From NCBI GenBank assembly GCA_963575645.1, contig OY754466.1, positions 8,100,001 to 8,164,000 of the forward strand: a stretch of DNA of 64,000 nucleotides, written 5' to 3'. This stretch comes from Xanthostigma xanthostigma. Lineage: Eukaryota > Arthropoda > Insecta > Raphidioptera > Raphidiidae. The position numbers and the translations under genes are program-made. Below are positions 42,401 to 51,163 of the stretch, piece after piece; within the stretch, counting starts at the first letter, position 1; every line of letters begins with the position of its first letter. Under the pieces are notes generated by a model. That model had not been told where the DNA came from, did not search any database, and saw only the letters and a list, made by a program, of their open reading frames with translations.

Positions 42401-45400
42401 GTGGCTGTCCACGTGGTCTTCTGACACTCGGAAACATAACGTGGAGATAGAATTTCTGACCTCAAAAATTTGAAGCTATGGATACTATAAAAATAATAAT
42501 AAATAAAAATGTCAAATCAAAATTCAAAGAAAGTTTTTTTATTATGAATTATTATCAAGCAATCAAAGTGGTGATTAAGAAATCAATTATCATTACGCAA
42601 AGTAATAAACTGATACATAAAGTCAGTAATTAAAGTTTACTTTTGGCAGGTTTTTGTTAAAGCAAAGTTTTTTTCAAATTAATTGCAGATAATCTGTACG
42701 AACATTTTAGTTTTCCAAACAAAAATAAATATCTCAAACCTTTTACATACTTTTGTTACATTACAGCGTTTATCCGACATATAAACGCATTTTGTGTTCT
42801 AAATGCACATAAATCTCAAAAATGACAGGTCCAGAATAATTGACAGTTGGTTCACGTGATATGACATTTCATAAATGCGATTTTTATTATCGACATGCAA
42901 GAACGCGACGTTGCCTCATTGTCTCATTACATCCGCCATTAATTAAGATTAAGATTCGGAGAATTGATTTCATCACTTTCAAAATAAAATATTTCCGTGA
43001 AATTGCCGGTAACCCCACGTTTTTTTGGGCTTGAAAAATCGCAAATTGTACAAAGAAACTGATAATAAGTTTTTGAATCATAAATCATTGAAATAAAATG
43101 ATAAATGTTTTAATCTTCTCAAAATTTTTAACACTTCCGGTAGAAATAACATTGAGTAAATGGTGATTTTAAAATGAATTTTTTCATAAAAAACGTCGGT
43201 AAGGTATCTATTTTTTGGTTTTAATCGATGAAGGAGGTCTAATTCTATAACGTATTTTAAATTTAGGCAAAAATCTTCGAATTCAAAAATGTTATATACA
43301 TCCTTAAATGAACCTTCGACTATGACGAAACCTTCATTTTAATTTTGATTCAAATTTTATAATAGACCATTTGACTCTTATTTTTAAATTGTCTTAAAAT
43401 AATTTGCACTGATTTTTCACTCGGCACTTGGTAGAACATGATTAATACTAACAAATAGTAAAAACAAAAAAATGCGCGAAACTTTCACGTGTTTTTTTGT
43501 TTTTACTATTTGTCTTAAAATGTTCACATCGTAGCATTAGGCCACAGGAATTTTTATTTCTCTTAAATGCAATCGTTTCGTGAGATAAAATAGAACTCAT
43601 TCATTTAAATACCTAAATTGGCGCGAAAACACGAGCTGTCATATCTACCTACTCTGACGTCATTCTTGTAGTACCTGTACAAACAAGTGCAGATAAGACT
43701 CGGTATCGTTGACGCGAGTCTTATTTAGTGTTTACTCACGTGTGTGTCTCGTGTGTTTTGTAGGTTATGCGTGTTTACTACAAATTTGACGTCACACTTT
43801 AAACCATCATGGCGGGCAGCGTTTTTTGATATGTCAAAAAATTGCAGATTTATAATTGAAATAATTTACCTAGTGTTTTTGTGAATACAAATCAATAATT
43901 CGTGATTTCTTATTCGTTAAATTATCATGTTCACACAATGTAATCATTTAGTTTTTATATAGTGTCTAATACCCTATTTTTGTATTTTTGATCGAAGCTG
44001 ATTATTGTATTCAAAGTGCAATTTTCGACCGAAGGAAGTCGAAATCGATTATTCGGTCATATTCTAGTCACTTTTAGGGTTTCGTACCTCAAAAGGAAAA
44101 AAAGAACCCTTATTGGATCACTTTGTTGTCCGTCTGTCTGTCAAGACTTGGGAATCAAAACCTATAGGGTACTTCCCGTTGACCTATTTGATGCCATGGC
44201 GATTTCGAGATGATGTGTGCGTTTTTCGACTGTCGCTTTTGTTTCTAGTTATGCGGTGGTCGCTAGCGGATGCGCGAGCTGTCCGAAACTGCACTGCGAG
44301 AGACCGGGCTGCGATTACTACTTTTGTTACCATTGCAAAGCCGAATGGCATCCAAACCAAACGTGCGATGCTGCGCGCGCTCAGCGAAGCCCTAACGTTC
44401 GCAGTTCGTCCGTCAGTTTTAGCCAGGACTCGAGACAAAGTAAGTGACAATATAAATGTTCAAAACTTATGTAAAAGTGTGCCAGGTGTTCTTGTGCTGG
44501 TGTTTGAAGTTAAAAGTTTTTTTAATAAGTACTCTTGAAAATTACATTTTAAAGTACAGTGTAAACTCTTTATAACGAAACTCAAGGGATCGAGCATTTT
44601 TTATCGTTATAGAGAGTTACCGTTATATGGAGTGAAGAAAGAAAAACAACCAAATTAACAATAATCTTCAATGTACTGTATAATCTCTTTATAACGAATT
44701 TTAAGGGACTGAACATTTTTTTCGTTATAAAGAATTTTCGTTATATGGAGGGAAGAAAGAAAAATAACCAATTTTCACAAAATTAATTTATTCCAAACAC
44801 ATATACCTATAGTTTGGCGTCATCAAGTGCTTGTTGAATAGATGGTGATGGTTCAGAATGGTCCTCTTTATGTCTGTAAACATTTGCTGGCGCCTAAATA
44901 TGAACATATTTCTTCGTAATAGAGAATGGCTGTTGCGTTATAAAGAGGGTATTAATGTATAGGTTTTAAGGTAAACCAACCAAATCGTAAAAATTTCGAC
45001 GTTATAGGGAGTTTTTCGTTATAACGAAGGACGTTATAAAGAGTTTACACTGTATTTGAATAACACACAAACAAGATTGCCATTTTTAGATGCAATTCTT
45101 TGATAAAATAAAATTAAAAAAAAATTGTGAACATGAATACAAAAACGGCTACGCAACTTTCGAAAAATTATTTCTCGGCCGCGCAGCTTAGAGGGATTTT
45201 TGGTGGAGCCCGATTTTGCAATGTAAGTCGACGAAAAAATTGTGGCAATCTGCAAATTCGGGCGAAGCCGTACCGGGCAACTAGTACTTAATATATGTCC
45301 ACGAGAAGAAAATCGAAATTCTGACTCTGTTAAGTTCTATCTTTAAGTGTTCAAAGTTTCAGCTCTAAAAGTCAATGGGGGATATTCTGAAAATGCGGAA

Positions 45401-48400
45401 CGATAGGTTTTTCCCTTAGTAGTCTGGTCGTAACGACGTTGTTTTGTTTCCAGACGACATCAAGCCGTGTCCGCGATGCCAGGTGCTGATCGTCAAGATG
45501 GATGACGGGTCGTGCAACCACATGATGTGTGCCGTTTGCGGTGCCGAGTTCTGTTGGCTGTGCATGAAGGAAATTAGCGATTTACATTATCTCAGGTACG
45601 GTTATGTAAATATTGTTGATGCTGTTCTGTTTAGTTGAAGCGGTCTAATAGGGTTATTGACAAAATTTCAAAAAGTATTTAAAATTAAAGAATAAAGGTA
45701 TATGTACCCGTAAAAAATATTTTTTCTCATAAATATAACAGATTTGACTCATTATTAGTTGTTTTTTATTTTGACTTCAAATTCTGCGCCAAAACGTCAA
45801 TTGACCTTGACAGCCATGTTTACTGATTGCCTACGTCACAGTAGGCAATCAGTAAACACTAAGCAAGCGGGTACAACGTGACATATAGCATTATAACCAA
45901 CAAAGTGTTGCATTTAATATGATTGACAGAGTACAATGAATACACCAGAGAACATACACTGAACAGAGATAACGAATACACATGGCAGTCAGTGGCACAC
46001 AGCTACCGGCCATGTTGACTGATTAATGATGTCACGCGCTGTGATTGGTGTTTAAAATCACCTGACACATAGGTTAAAAATCGTGATTTTATTTATTTAT
46101 TTTAATATATTTAACGCACTTATTTAATAAAAATAATAATTCTAAACGATATTTTAAACAATAAACTTTCATTATAACACAGTTTTATATTTAATTTTAA
46201 TCACTGTCAATAACCCTATTATACACAGCTTGAACTGTTTGTGTTTCACACAGGTTTATGCAGAATCTAGCAAAATGGTTTTAGTTGAAAACAGCTTAGC
46301 TTTCGTCCATTACGTATAAAGAAGAAAGTTAGTATTGGGATTCTTCAATAAATAAAATTATCGACCAATTTTTCAGACAAATCTGGGGGCACGGCAGTGC
46401 CCCCGCCAAGTCGAGCGCGAAGCAAACACTGCCGTACTACCTTTACTGGAACCATTTCGCCGCATTTTCAGGCCCCTATTTGAGAACCTCTGGATAAGAC
46501 CAGAACGCAGAAATTTTCGTCATCCAGTTAGCTATAATCACATACTTAAAATCCAAAATTTCAAGTCTGTAGGTCATTTAGTTCCGAAGTTAAGCGAAAG
46601 CAAAGTTTCGCATTTACGACACTCACTCACTCATGATCATCAAAATAGAACTAGTACTTCCCATAAACTCAGAGAGCTGAAATTTGGTACAGAGTTAGGG
46701 TTTAATGGCCACATAAAGGGAAAACTATAAAAACTCAAATTAAATACACTAAAATATTAATTTCGCTCAAAATTTGGTCAAAATATAATGCATTGAACTA
46801 AGAGTGGCGGTGATACCCGCACACGTTGCTAGATAGCGCTGACTGTATTTTAAAACGCGCTTACTACTCGCACACGTCGCTAGATAGCGTTGACTGTATT
46901 TTAAAACGCGCTCACTACCCGCACACGTCGCTAGATATTTTGGGCCATTCCAAGCTCATAACAGGTCTATGAGCTATGAATGAATTAAGCAAACCCGTGT
47001 TTTCTTTCATAAATCATGTAGCTTTATGGAAAATTATACTTACTAAAGTTTAATTTAACTTTTCTTTTTCTTAATTTGTTTTTTTTAATTTGTGACAACA
47101 CAGCTCATTTAAAGCTCAGAAACAAAATTTTACTTTAATTTCAAAATATAAACACTGTTACGTCGTGCGAAACAATGAAATTTAACATTTTTAAACATTT
47201 TTTATTTTAACAAGAAATAAAACTTCATTATTTAATTGTATACTTTAATTTTACAATATATATAAATTGTGGAATTTAAACTATATATTGATAATAAATA
47301 ATGTCAGGAGACAGGAATGAAAAACACACATATACACACATATAAAGAAAAGAAAGATTTGTAATAATAAAAAAACTACATCTAAAAAGAAAAAAATTGT
47401 GTCAAATAAGAAAATCTAATAAAATAAATCAATATGCCCACGTTTCTACAAAAAGAAGTGAAATCCCACCAAAAACATTCTGTAAAAAACTAGCCAAGTC
47501 TCGATGGAGCTGCTTGTTTATCTCTAAAAAGTAATGAAATCTAGACAAAGTCGTGCCAAGTCTAAGGTTCCTTACTGCGATTTCTTTATTATTATAGTAA
47601 ATGTTGTGTGACTTGGCCGGTTCTTCTACCGGTTCTGGCGACAGATTGGTGCAATGGTGTCATGGAGCACCTGGTTTTGTACCCTTGTGTACCCTTGAAC
47701 GGCCAAGTCACACAACATTTACTATAATAATAAAGAAATCGCAGTAAGGAACCTTAGACTTGGCACGACTTTGTCTAGATTTCATTACTTTTTAGAGATA
47801 AACATGCAGCTCCATCGAGACTTGGCTAGTTTTTTACAGAATGTTTTTGGTGGGATTAAATTAACAAAAAATATGTATATGAATTCAATATATTATGTAT
47901 AATACTGTCCACAAATTGATAATGGCTTCTTCACCACAGGTGCTACCTTAGAAGGAGCCTATATCTTTCAAATATATTTTCTTTTTTTGTTAAAAAATGT
48001 AGTTATTGTAATTTTGAAAGAAATAAATTCTATTCTATTCTATACATTAACGTTTCGGTCTGGATTTGGTACTTCTTCAGAACTGATCTAAAATATACAA
48101 AAATTAATTAATATTTAGTTTCTAATTAGTTTTTAATAAAATTCGCTTAAATTTTTTTAATATTGAAATATTGAAAAAAAATATTTATTGAAGAGTTTTA
48201 ATCAGACGTTAATCAAAGATTTTAGTATTAGGATGTTATTATCTATTTATCGAGCTACACTTGGGTTAAGACAGGATCAGAATCGAAGTTCGATGTTAAG
48301 TTTTTATGATATACAACAATTTACAGTAGAACTAACTTTTTTTTTTTTTTCAACGTATCGAAACTAATCGACTCCTGTATTTTCAACTTCTTCTTTAACC

Positions 48401-50796
48401 TCACTTCTTGGCAGTCATAGACCAATGAAAAAATCCTTTTTTATTGTGAAGCTAAACATCGTCAAACATATTTTTCCGTTGATTTAGCAGCGTAGAATGA
48501 GACATTTTGGATGAGAACTAAAGACTGAAAACTTGGAAATACGCGAGTTAAAAGCAATGAGCCTTTTTCCTGAAGTACGAAAAATCACTCACTAGTAGCG
48601 CTAGTAGTTCGGTAGGGACAAACACTGTCAAATCCCCATATACACACACATTAAAGTGTACTTGAAAAAAAATGTTTTTAACAGAAGATGATGTTCCTGG
48701 AGCAAAACTAAAATTTGCAACTGTAAAAGATAACAATGTAGTAACATTAAAACGTTGGCTTGCGTGTCGTAATTTAAAAGTATTTGGAAAAAAAATGAAT
48801 TAATAGACAGGTTAGTATGCAGACTCTAGTAAAATATTAGCGATAAATTCAAACTGTAATAAGAGAAATTGAAAATAATTCTGAATTTCAGATTTATTTC
48901 CAAATGAAATATGAATCAAAAATATATGGTAATAAAATAAATTTAATTAAATATAATAAATGAATATAATTTAATAAAAGATTGAGGTTATATCTCATTC
49001 TAATCAATGGTAATAAACTGTCAAAAATTTACTATTCATTTTTTATTCATTTAATTAATTTTAAAAATAATTTCGATAACATATGTAAATGATGACTCTC
49101 AGTGATAAGTTTATCAGTTCAAAATTTTTTTTATTTCAGATTTATATTTTTAAATAATAAAATAATATCACATAAATAACATTGGTTGGCATGTAAATAT
49201 TTTATGTTTGTCCCTACTACTAGTGCTGCCTCTGTGACACTTTCGCTGCACTATTCTCAGGAAAAAGGCTCATTGAAAATTGAAAATACATGGGTCTGAC
49301 TGTGCATATTTCCCGTTGAATAACTAAGGCTAGTGTACTGCCTGCTTTGGTGTTGATGTGTTTTTCTTTTTTCTTTTCTAGCCCTTCAGGCTGTACGTTT
49401 TGGGGCAAGAAGCCATGGTCACGGAAGAAGAAAATTTTGTGGCAACTTGGTACGCTCGTCGGTGCTCCAGTCGGCATAGCGCTTGTTGCGGGTATCGCGG
49501 TGCCAGCGATGATTATAGGTCAGTATACATTTTTTGTTTTTTGCTAGTTCTCGTAGATCAGAGATTCTTAACCTATAGTGAGTGCCTCCTCCGGGGAATA
49601 TGCAGGGAATGTACACTTCCCGATATCCTCTTGGGACATTTTAAATTCCTTTGCGTCGGCGAACGCCCCAATCAGATTTTCTAGAAAAAGTCACATGCTC
49701 TCACTTAAAATGTCAAATGGATGCTCTCGAAACAATGTTTTCAAAGAGCTGTAATTCTCAAACATCTGAAAGAAATCGCATTTAATTGGAGAGAGTACAA
49801 GGTTAAGAATTCCGGAAGATTAAAGGACGAATCCTGGTGGCATAGAATCGATGAACTAAGCAAATACTGAAGGTTTTTTTATTGCATTTTATTGTCTGAC
49901 GTTTCGGCAAACTTTATGCCATCTTCGGAGAATCAATGCTGTCTGTTTTCTCAGTATTGTTGTTATGTATAAAATAAATTAAAATAAAAAATGTCTTCAA
50001 CGGGTATTAAAATTACTATTATTCTTGAAAAAAACGTATGATTTTTCCTGAAAATTGTATAAATGTGTCCAATGTAACTTGTTTAAAATTATGCATATAA
50101 ATATAATAATATAAATAGTTAATATAATAATAATAATAATAATAATAATATAATTTTAAACAAGTTACATTGGACACATTTATACAATTTTCAGTAAAAA
50201 TCAGTCGTTTTTTTTCAAGAATAATAATAATTTTAATATCCGTTGATGACATTTTTTATTTTAATTTATTTTATACATAACAACAATACTGAGAAAACAG
50301 ACAGCATTGATTCTCCGAAGATGGCATAAAGTTTGCCGAAACGTCAGACAATAAAATGCAATAAAAAAAAAAACTTTAGTATTTGCTTAGTTCATCGATC
50401 CTATGCCACCAGGATTCGTCCTTTAATCTTCCAACATTTAAACAGGATGATCATCACTCTAAATTATTAGAGTTATTTTTCACAGTTAAGAATTCCGTTT
50501 GTAGATGTAAGCTATGTTCCAACCTCTCTGCAAACGGTAATATCATCACAAAGTGAAATGAAACTGTTTGTATCGGTTTTGAGACACGTTTTAGTTACTG
50601 CGCATGACTGTGACGATAATATTACCGTTGAGGCTGGGACGTAGCTGTAATCGTTTCTTATATGAATCGGGTAACATTTGTGATGCATCCGTTCATAGGA
50701 ATTCCGGTCTGGGTAGGACGCAAACTCTACACTAGATATCGTCAGTCCAACAAACACAAGCGCAATGCGGCCATCGTCGGCGGTGTCACAGCATCG
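33208..50796 (+). CDS. RNF19: RNF19-type RBR E3 ubiquitin ligase (8 exons, 3' part outside window)
   Basis: Eight exons (33208-33436, 39070-39236, 41464-41689, 41934-42048, 44249-44439, 45454-45595, 49382-49518, 50699-50796) join into 435 codons with consistent phases and GT-AG introns. Order: basic, Gly/Gln-rich N-terminus (1-132); RING1 with C153, C156, C171, H173, C176, C179, C197, C200; IBR from W239-C240 to C285; RING2 with C315, C318 and the thioester cysteine C330 followed by H332; then the very conserved [20 protein letters not shown] block and membrane helix 1 (about 381-403). RNF19 (Dorfin) ligases accept ubiquitin on C330 from an E2 and act at intracellular membranes. Helix 2 and the long tail are absent here. 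Confidence in the family is very high. Confidence 0.96.
33455..33969. mobile_element. Tc1/mariner-type foldback MITE next to the exon 1 donor
   Basis: The ends CAGATTGTATCAAATCAAAA and complement are flanked by TA (33453-33454 and 33970-33971). The arms are about 150 bp and pair closely; the loop is AT-rich. The left end lies 18 nt after the exon 1 boundary of RNF19. Confidence 0.8.
34048..34224 (+). repeat. tandem duplication, about 88 bp units
   Basis: ATGTTCAAG...AGTAACGGACTCTTGTCAGA...TTTGTTATGGTTTT occurs twice (about 34048 and 34135). RNF19 intron 1. Confidence 0.65.
34225..35215. other. RNF19 intron 1, anonymous part
   Basis: No splice-bounded exon, RNA gene or repeat boundary was recognised in this part of the intron. 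Confidence 0.4.
35217..35919. repeat. 140-bp minisatellite, five units, CRE in each
   Basis: Units start at about 35217, 35357, 35497, 35637 and 35777 with TTTATTTCGCTTAAATGTAA and end CCTATACATAAGCGGC. They differ by only a few bases. Each contains TGTGACGTCATTCTT, that is a perfect TGACGTCA CRE/ATF site. A single diverged unit lies at 43545-43690. Open frames on the minus strand follow the 140-bp periodicity and are not genes. Confidence 0.9.
35920..36130. repeat. right flank of the minisatellite element
   Basis: GACTCACATGTGTAGGT, TACTACAAGTCTGACGTCAC and CCATCATGGCGAACAGCGTT have diverged counterparts at 43720-43830. The minisatellite is therefore an expansion inside a longer interspersed element. 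Confidence 0.65.
36131..36792. other. RNF19 intron 1, anonymous part
   Basis: Minus-strand frames at 36304-36620 lack domains and splice support. Nothing was recognised. Confidence 0.4.
36793..37104 (+). mobile_element. LINE ORF2 C-terminus and 3' tail
   Basis: A 66-codon frame (36793-36990) contains [34 protein letters not shown] and [10 protein letters not shown] before TAA. This is the pattern at the end of Jockey/CR1-type reverse transcriptase ORFs (a G-x-x-x-x-LFN-x-LPEEIK-like block, then FK-x-x-LK-x-x-L, then YS-x-x-EF). A short 3' UTR with AATAAA and a TTATG-repeat tail follow, so this is a 5'-truncated insertion. Confidence 0.75.
37108..37470 (+). repeat. interspersed repeat, copy 3
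   Basis: Collinear with 26756-27060 and, inverted, 31080-31402. It begins CTGAGCATAGGAATAAAATC right after the LINE tail. Confidence 0.65.
37911..38089. mobile_element. ACGTGATAACGT-family element, copy 3 (short form, inverted)
   Basis: TTGGTTGTCTGTAAAGTCGG starts it and AAGACGTTATCACGTC ends it. It is the reverse orientation of copies 1, 2, 4 and 5. The 120-codon frame at 37951-38313 begins inside it and is not regarded as a gene. Confidence 0.75.
38090..39069. other. RNF19 intron 1, last part
   Basis: A GC-richer segment at 38095-38310 has no splice-bounded exon. 38620-38780 holds a repeat phrase (GAGTTTCATTAAAATCGGTT) common near Helitron ends. The acceptor tract of exon 2 closes the stretch. 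Confidence 0.4.
39070..39236 (+). CDS. RNF19: RNF19 exon 2
   Basis: Residues 77-132. The acceptor is TTTTGTTTCAG and the donor AAA/GTAGGT. It encodes a Ser/Thr-rich linker ([15 protein letters not shown], then [14 protein letters not shown]) before RING1. Conservation is low here in the family, so this exon rests on phase and splice sites as well as position. A hAT MITE begins 12 nt after the exon. Confidence 0.85.
39249..39650. mobile_element. hAT-type MITE at the exon 2 donor
   Basis: The ends TAGAGCTGTAA and TTTACAGCTCTA are flanked by identical 8-mers GTTATCAA (39241-39248 and 39651-39658). The left 8-mer overlaps donor positions +5 and +6 of RNF19 intron 2 (GTAGGT). An internal hairpin of ATCAGACGAGTCGAACTGA and complement lies at about 39370-39420. 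GTAACGA words recur throughout. Confidence 0.88.
39915..40340. repeat. inverted-repeat element with CTAGAAACGCTGCTAG
   Basis: GAGGCTAGAAATGCTGCTAG near 39915 is mirrored by CTAGCAGCGTTTCTAGCC near 40302-40320, followed by GTGTGCAGTGGCC. GCTAG words recur near the left end. A MITE is likely but its exact ends are unclear. Confidence 0.5.
40783..41448. mobile_element. ACGTGATAACGT-family element, copy 4, at the exon 3 acceptor
   Basis: Nearly identical over its length to copy 2 (30271-30914), apart from a short duplication of a TTTATACAAATTTATATAGA block near 41022-41070. Its end (ACTTTACAGACAACCATTTT) runs directly into the pyrimidine tract of RNF19 exon 3. Confidence 0.8.
41464..41689 (+). 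CDS. RNF19: RNF19 exon 3 (RING1)
   Basis: Residues 133-207 plus one base. It contains the complete RING1: CPLC (153-156), CGHKACATC (171-179), the family phrase [14 protein letters not shown] (180-193) and CPEC (197-200). It starts 15 nt after a transposon end whose T-run supplies the acceptor's pyrimidine tract. The donor is GTATGT. Confidence 0.97.
41804..41834 (+). other. hairpin containing a decoy splice acceptor
   Basis: TTTTTTCAGACCAT and its complement ATGGTCTGAAAAAG form a perfect short hairpin in RNF19 intron 3. The left arm ends in a strong acceptor-like TTTTTTTCAG at 41803-41812, 121 nt before the real acceptor. Confidence 0.55.
41934..42048 (+). CDS. RNF19: RNF19 exon 4 (RING1-IBR linker)
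   Basis: Residues 208-245 plus two bases. It encodes [20 protein letters not shown] and RWCPAPDC, the helix before the IBR and its first two zinc ligands (C240, C245). The acceptor TATCTTTGCAG and donor GTAAGC flank it. The preceding intron is only 244 nt and holds a decoy acceptor in a hairpin (41804-41834). Confidence 0.96.
42049..43540. other. RNF19 intron 4, anonymous part
   Basis: No exon is seen. A hairpin of CAAATAGTAAAAACAAAAAA and complement lies at about 43456-43513. Confidence 0.45.
43545..43935. repeat. single-unit copy of the CRE minisatellite element
   Basis: One diverged 140-bp unit (43550-43690, with CTGACGTCATTCTTGTAGTA) plus the right flank (TACTACAAATTTGACGTCAC, AACCATCATGGCGGGCAGCG). 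This shows the pre-expansion form of the element at 35217-36130. Confidence 0.7.
44060..44205 (+). repeat. ubiquitous lepidopteran repeat, upstream of exon 5
   Basis: TTTAGGGTTTCGTACCTCAA, GGAAAAAAAGAACCCTTATT and TCACTTTGTTGTCCGTCTGT form a repeat phrase found throughout moth genomes. It ends about 45 nt before RNF19 exon 5. Confidence 0.65.
44249..44439 (+). CDS. RNF19: RNF19 exon 5 (IBR)
   Basis: Residues 246-309 plus one base. It encodes [37 protein letters not shown] and a Ser-rich linker [13 protein letters not shown], all close to RNF19 of other animals. IBR ligands include C257, C262, C267, C272, C275, H280 and C285. The acceptor is TTTGTTTCTAG and the donor GTAAGT. Confidence 0.97.
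44557..45052. mobile_element. pogo-like MITE in RNF19 intron 5
   Basis: CAGTGTAAACTCTTTATAACG and complement are flanked by TA (44555-44556 and 45053-45054). Inner subterminal repeats TCGTTATAGAGAG recur. Same family type as 23722-24286. Confidence 0.85.
45185..45284 (+). mobile_element. Helitron 3' end in RNF19 intron 5
   Basis: GGTGGAGCCCGATTTTGCAA, GTCGACGAAAAAATTGTGGC and the terminal hairpin ATTCGGGCGAAGCCGTACCG lead to a CTAGT end. Confidence 0.7.
45454..45595 (+). CDS. RNF19: RNF19 exon 6 (catalytic RING2)
   Basis: Residues 310-356 plus two bases. It encodes [18 protein letters not shown] and [18 protein letters not shown], then [11 protein letters not shown]330 in GSCNHM is the predicted thioester-forming cysteine by analogy with HHARI C357 and HOIP C885, and H332 is the neighbouring histidine. 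All ligands are present, so the ligase should be active. Confidence 0.97.
45646..46221. mobile_element. inverted-repeat element in RNF19 intron 6
   Basis: TAATAGGGTTATTGACA and complement bound it. Inside, 45819-45861 is a strong hairpin GTTTACTGATTGCCTACGTC/ACAGTAGGCAATCAGTAAAC. It begins 50 nt after the exon 6 donor. Confidence 0.65.
46380..46760 (+). repeat. interspersed repeat with GGGGGCAC hairpin
   Basis: The start GGGGGCACGGCAGTGCCCCC is a perfect hairpin. It is followed by GCCAAGTCGAGCGCGAAGC and later ACTTCCCATAAACTCAGAGA and GCTGAAATTTGGTACAGAGT, phrases typical of a common lepidopteran repeat. Class not assigned. Confidence 0.55.
46812..46945 (+). repeat. 51-bp tandem repeat, about 2.5 units
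   Basis: CGCACACGTYGCTAGATAGCG followed by TGACTGTATTTTAAAACGCG recurs at about 51-base spacing from 46819. Confidence 0.75.
47464..47856. repeat. long foldback element in RNF19 intron 6
   Basis: The arms TCCCACCAAAAACATTCTGT...ATTATTATAGTAAATGTTGT and complement are about 155 bp and almost identical. The loop holds CGGTTCTTCTACCGGTTCTG. Confidence 0.85.
47880..48045 (+). mobile_element. LINE 3' UTR/tail fragment
   Basis: TTTGAAAGAAATAAATTCTATTCTATTCTATAC is an AATAAA followed by a TTCTA-repeat tail, like the tail of the LINE at 36793-37104. No coding part remains. Confidence 0.45.
48046..48235 (-). repeat. fragment with hammerhead-like core
   Basis: On the minus strand 48045-48090 reads CTGAAGAAGTACC...AGACCGAAACGTTAATG. 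It has the CUGANGA and GAAA core words with UUA after, but stem II pairs poorly. Nearby TCAGACGTTAATCAAAGATT (48200) links it to 25380 and 41875. Confidence 0.5.
48555..49275. mobile_element. DNA transposon remnant with SAP-domain coding piece
   Basis: The ends CAATGAGCCTTTTTCCTGA and complement bound about 720 bp in RNF19 intron 6. A decayed coding piece (48672-48830) lies inside. The interior is otherwise AT-rich and contains no transposase core. Confidence 0.7.
48672..48830 (+). pseudogene. SAP-like N-terminal fragment of a transposon protein
   Basis: A 43-codon frame (48672-48803) starts [13 protein letters not shown] and contains [19 protein letters not shown]. One base shift at the A-run near 48790 lets the match continue with [16 protein letters not shown]-x-L-x-x-x-G-x-K-x-x-L-x-x-R is the SAP helix-extension-helix DNA-binding pattern, which often begins proteins of eukaryotic DNA transposons and YqaJ-type nucleases. 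The rest is gone, so it is not functional. Confidence 0.6.
49382..49518 (+). CDS. RNF19: RNF19 exon 7 (membrane helix 1)
   Basis: Residues 357-402 plus one base. It encodes [20 protein letters not shown] followed by the hydrophobic segment [20 protein letters not shown] (382-401), nearly identical to animal RNF19 proteins. The acceptor is CTTTTCTAG and the donor GTCAGT. Confidence 0.97.
49555..49816. repeat. possible hAT remnant after exon 7
   Basis: CAGAGATTCTTAACCTATAG is like the left end of hAT elements (CAG-x-G-TTCT-AA), but no matching right end was found. Confidence 0.35.
49817..50431. repeat. long foldback with hammerhead-like motif in both arms
   Basis: The arms AAGATTAAAGGACGAATCCT and complement run about 270 bp each. 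The right arm holds CCGAAGATGGCATAAAGTTTGCCGAAACGTCAG (50317-50349), and the left arm its complement (49888-49921). A TAATAA microsatellite (50126-50150) is near the centre. Confidence 0.8.
50510..50646. mobile_element. MITE just upstream of RNF19 exon 8
   Basis: AGCTATGTTCCAACCTCTCT and the complementary GAGGCTGGGACGTAGCT bound it, with inner GGTAATATCATCAC/GTGACGATAATATTACC. The core TTTTAGTTACTGCGCATGAC is shared with 18362, 21677 and 31671. It ends about 52 nt before exon 8, so the branch point must lie in the gap or in the MITE. Confidence 0.75.
50699..50796 (+). CDS. RNF19: RNF19 exon 8 (inter-helix loop)
   Basis: Residues 403-435. It encodes [20 protein letters not shown] and [12 protein letters not shown], ending in phase 0 at GTGAGT. 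In the family this loop leads straight into membrane helix 2, which I cannot find downstream before 64000. The acceptor is GTTCATAG, with a MITE ending about 52 nt upstream. Confidence 0.95.
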
Positions 50797-50939
50797 GTGA
50801 GTCTGACTTTTTTTTTTTTTTAATCGGATTAAATTTATTGTAAAATTCATTCTTTAAAAAAATGTATAGGCTTTGAAGTCTCTATTTCACGTTAGTGACC
50901 GTACTTCAAAACCACAGAAATTGTGTTTCTGCGAGATTT

Positions 50940-51050
50940 TTATCCGTTCAATCCACGAAGTCTGTAACCGGGAGACCTAGCTCCTTGCCGTGTTTCGAGA
51001 CGGACCGTTTTCTGGCGCACGCGAGATGGCGCTGTTATCACTATTAATTA
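50940..51050 (+). repeat. fragment of the 52685-52975 element
   Basis: CACGAAGTCTGTAACCGGGA and GAGACGGACCGTTTTCTGGC match the left part of 52685-52975. Confidence 0.6.
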
Positions 51051-51163
51051 ATTCCAAATATCCAATTGGGCTTTTGAATGAAATTTTTTTTTGTCATAAA
51101 TGGAAAGATCGTATATAAGTTTTATAACAAAACTATTTTTGTTTTTTTTTTATTTTCTTTATA

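Noticed and set aside
44113-44538. 141-codon frame overlapping RNF19 exon 5
   Set aside because: It is a different reading frame of the real exon plus flanking intron and repeat. The spliced frame is the supported one.
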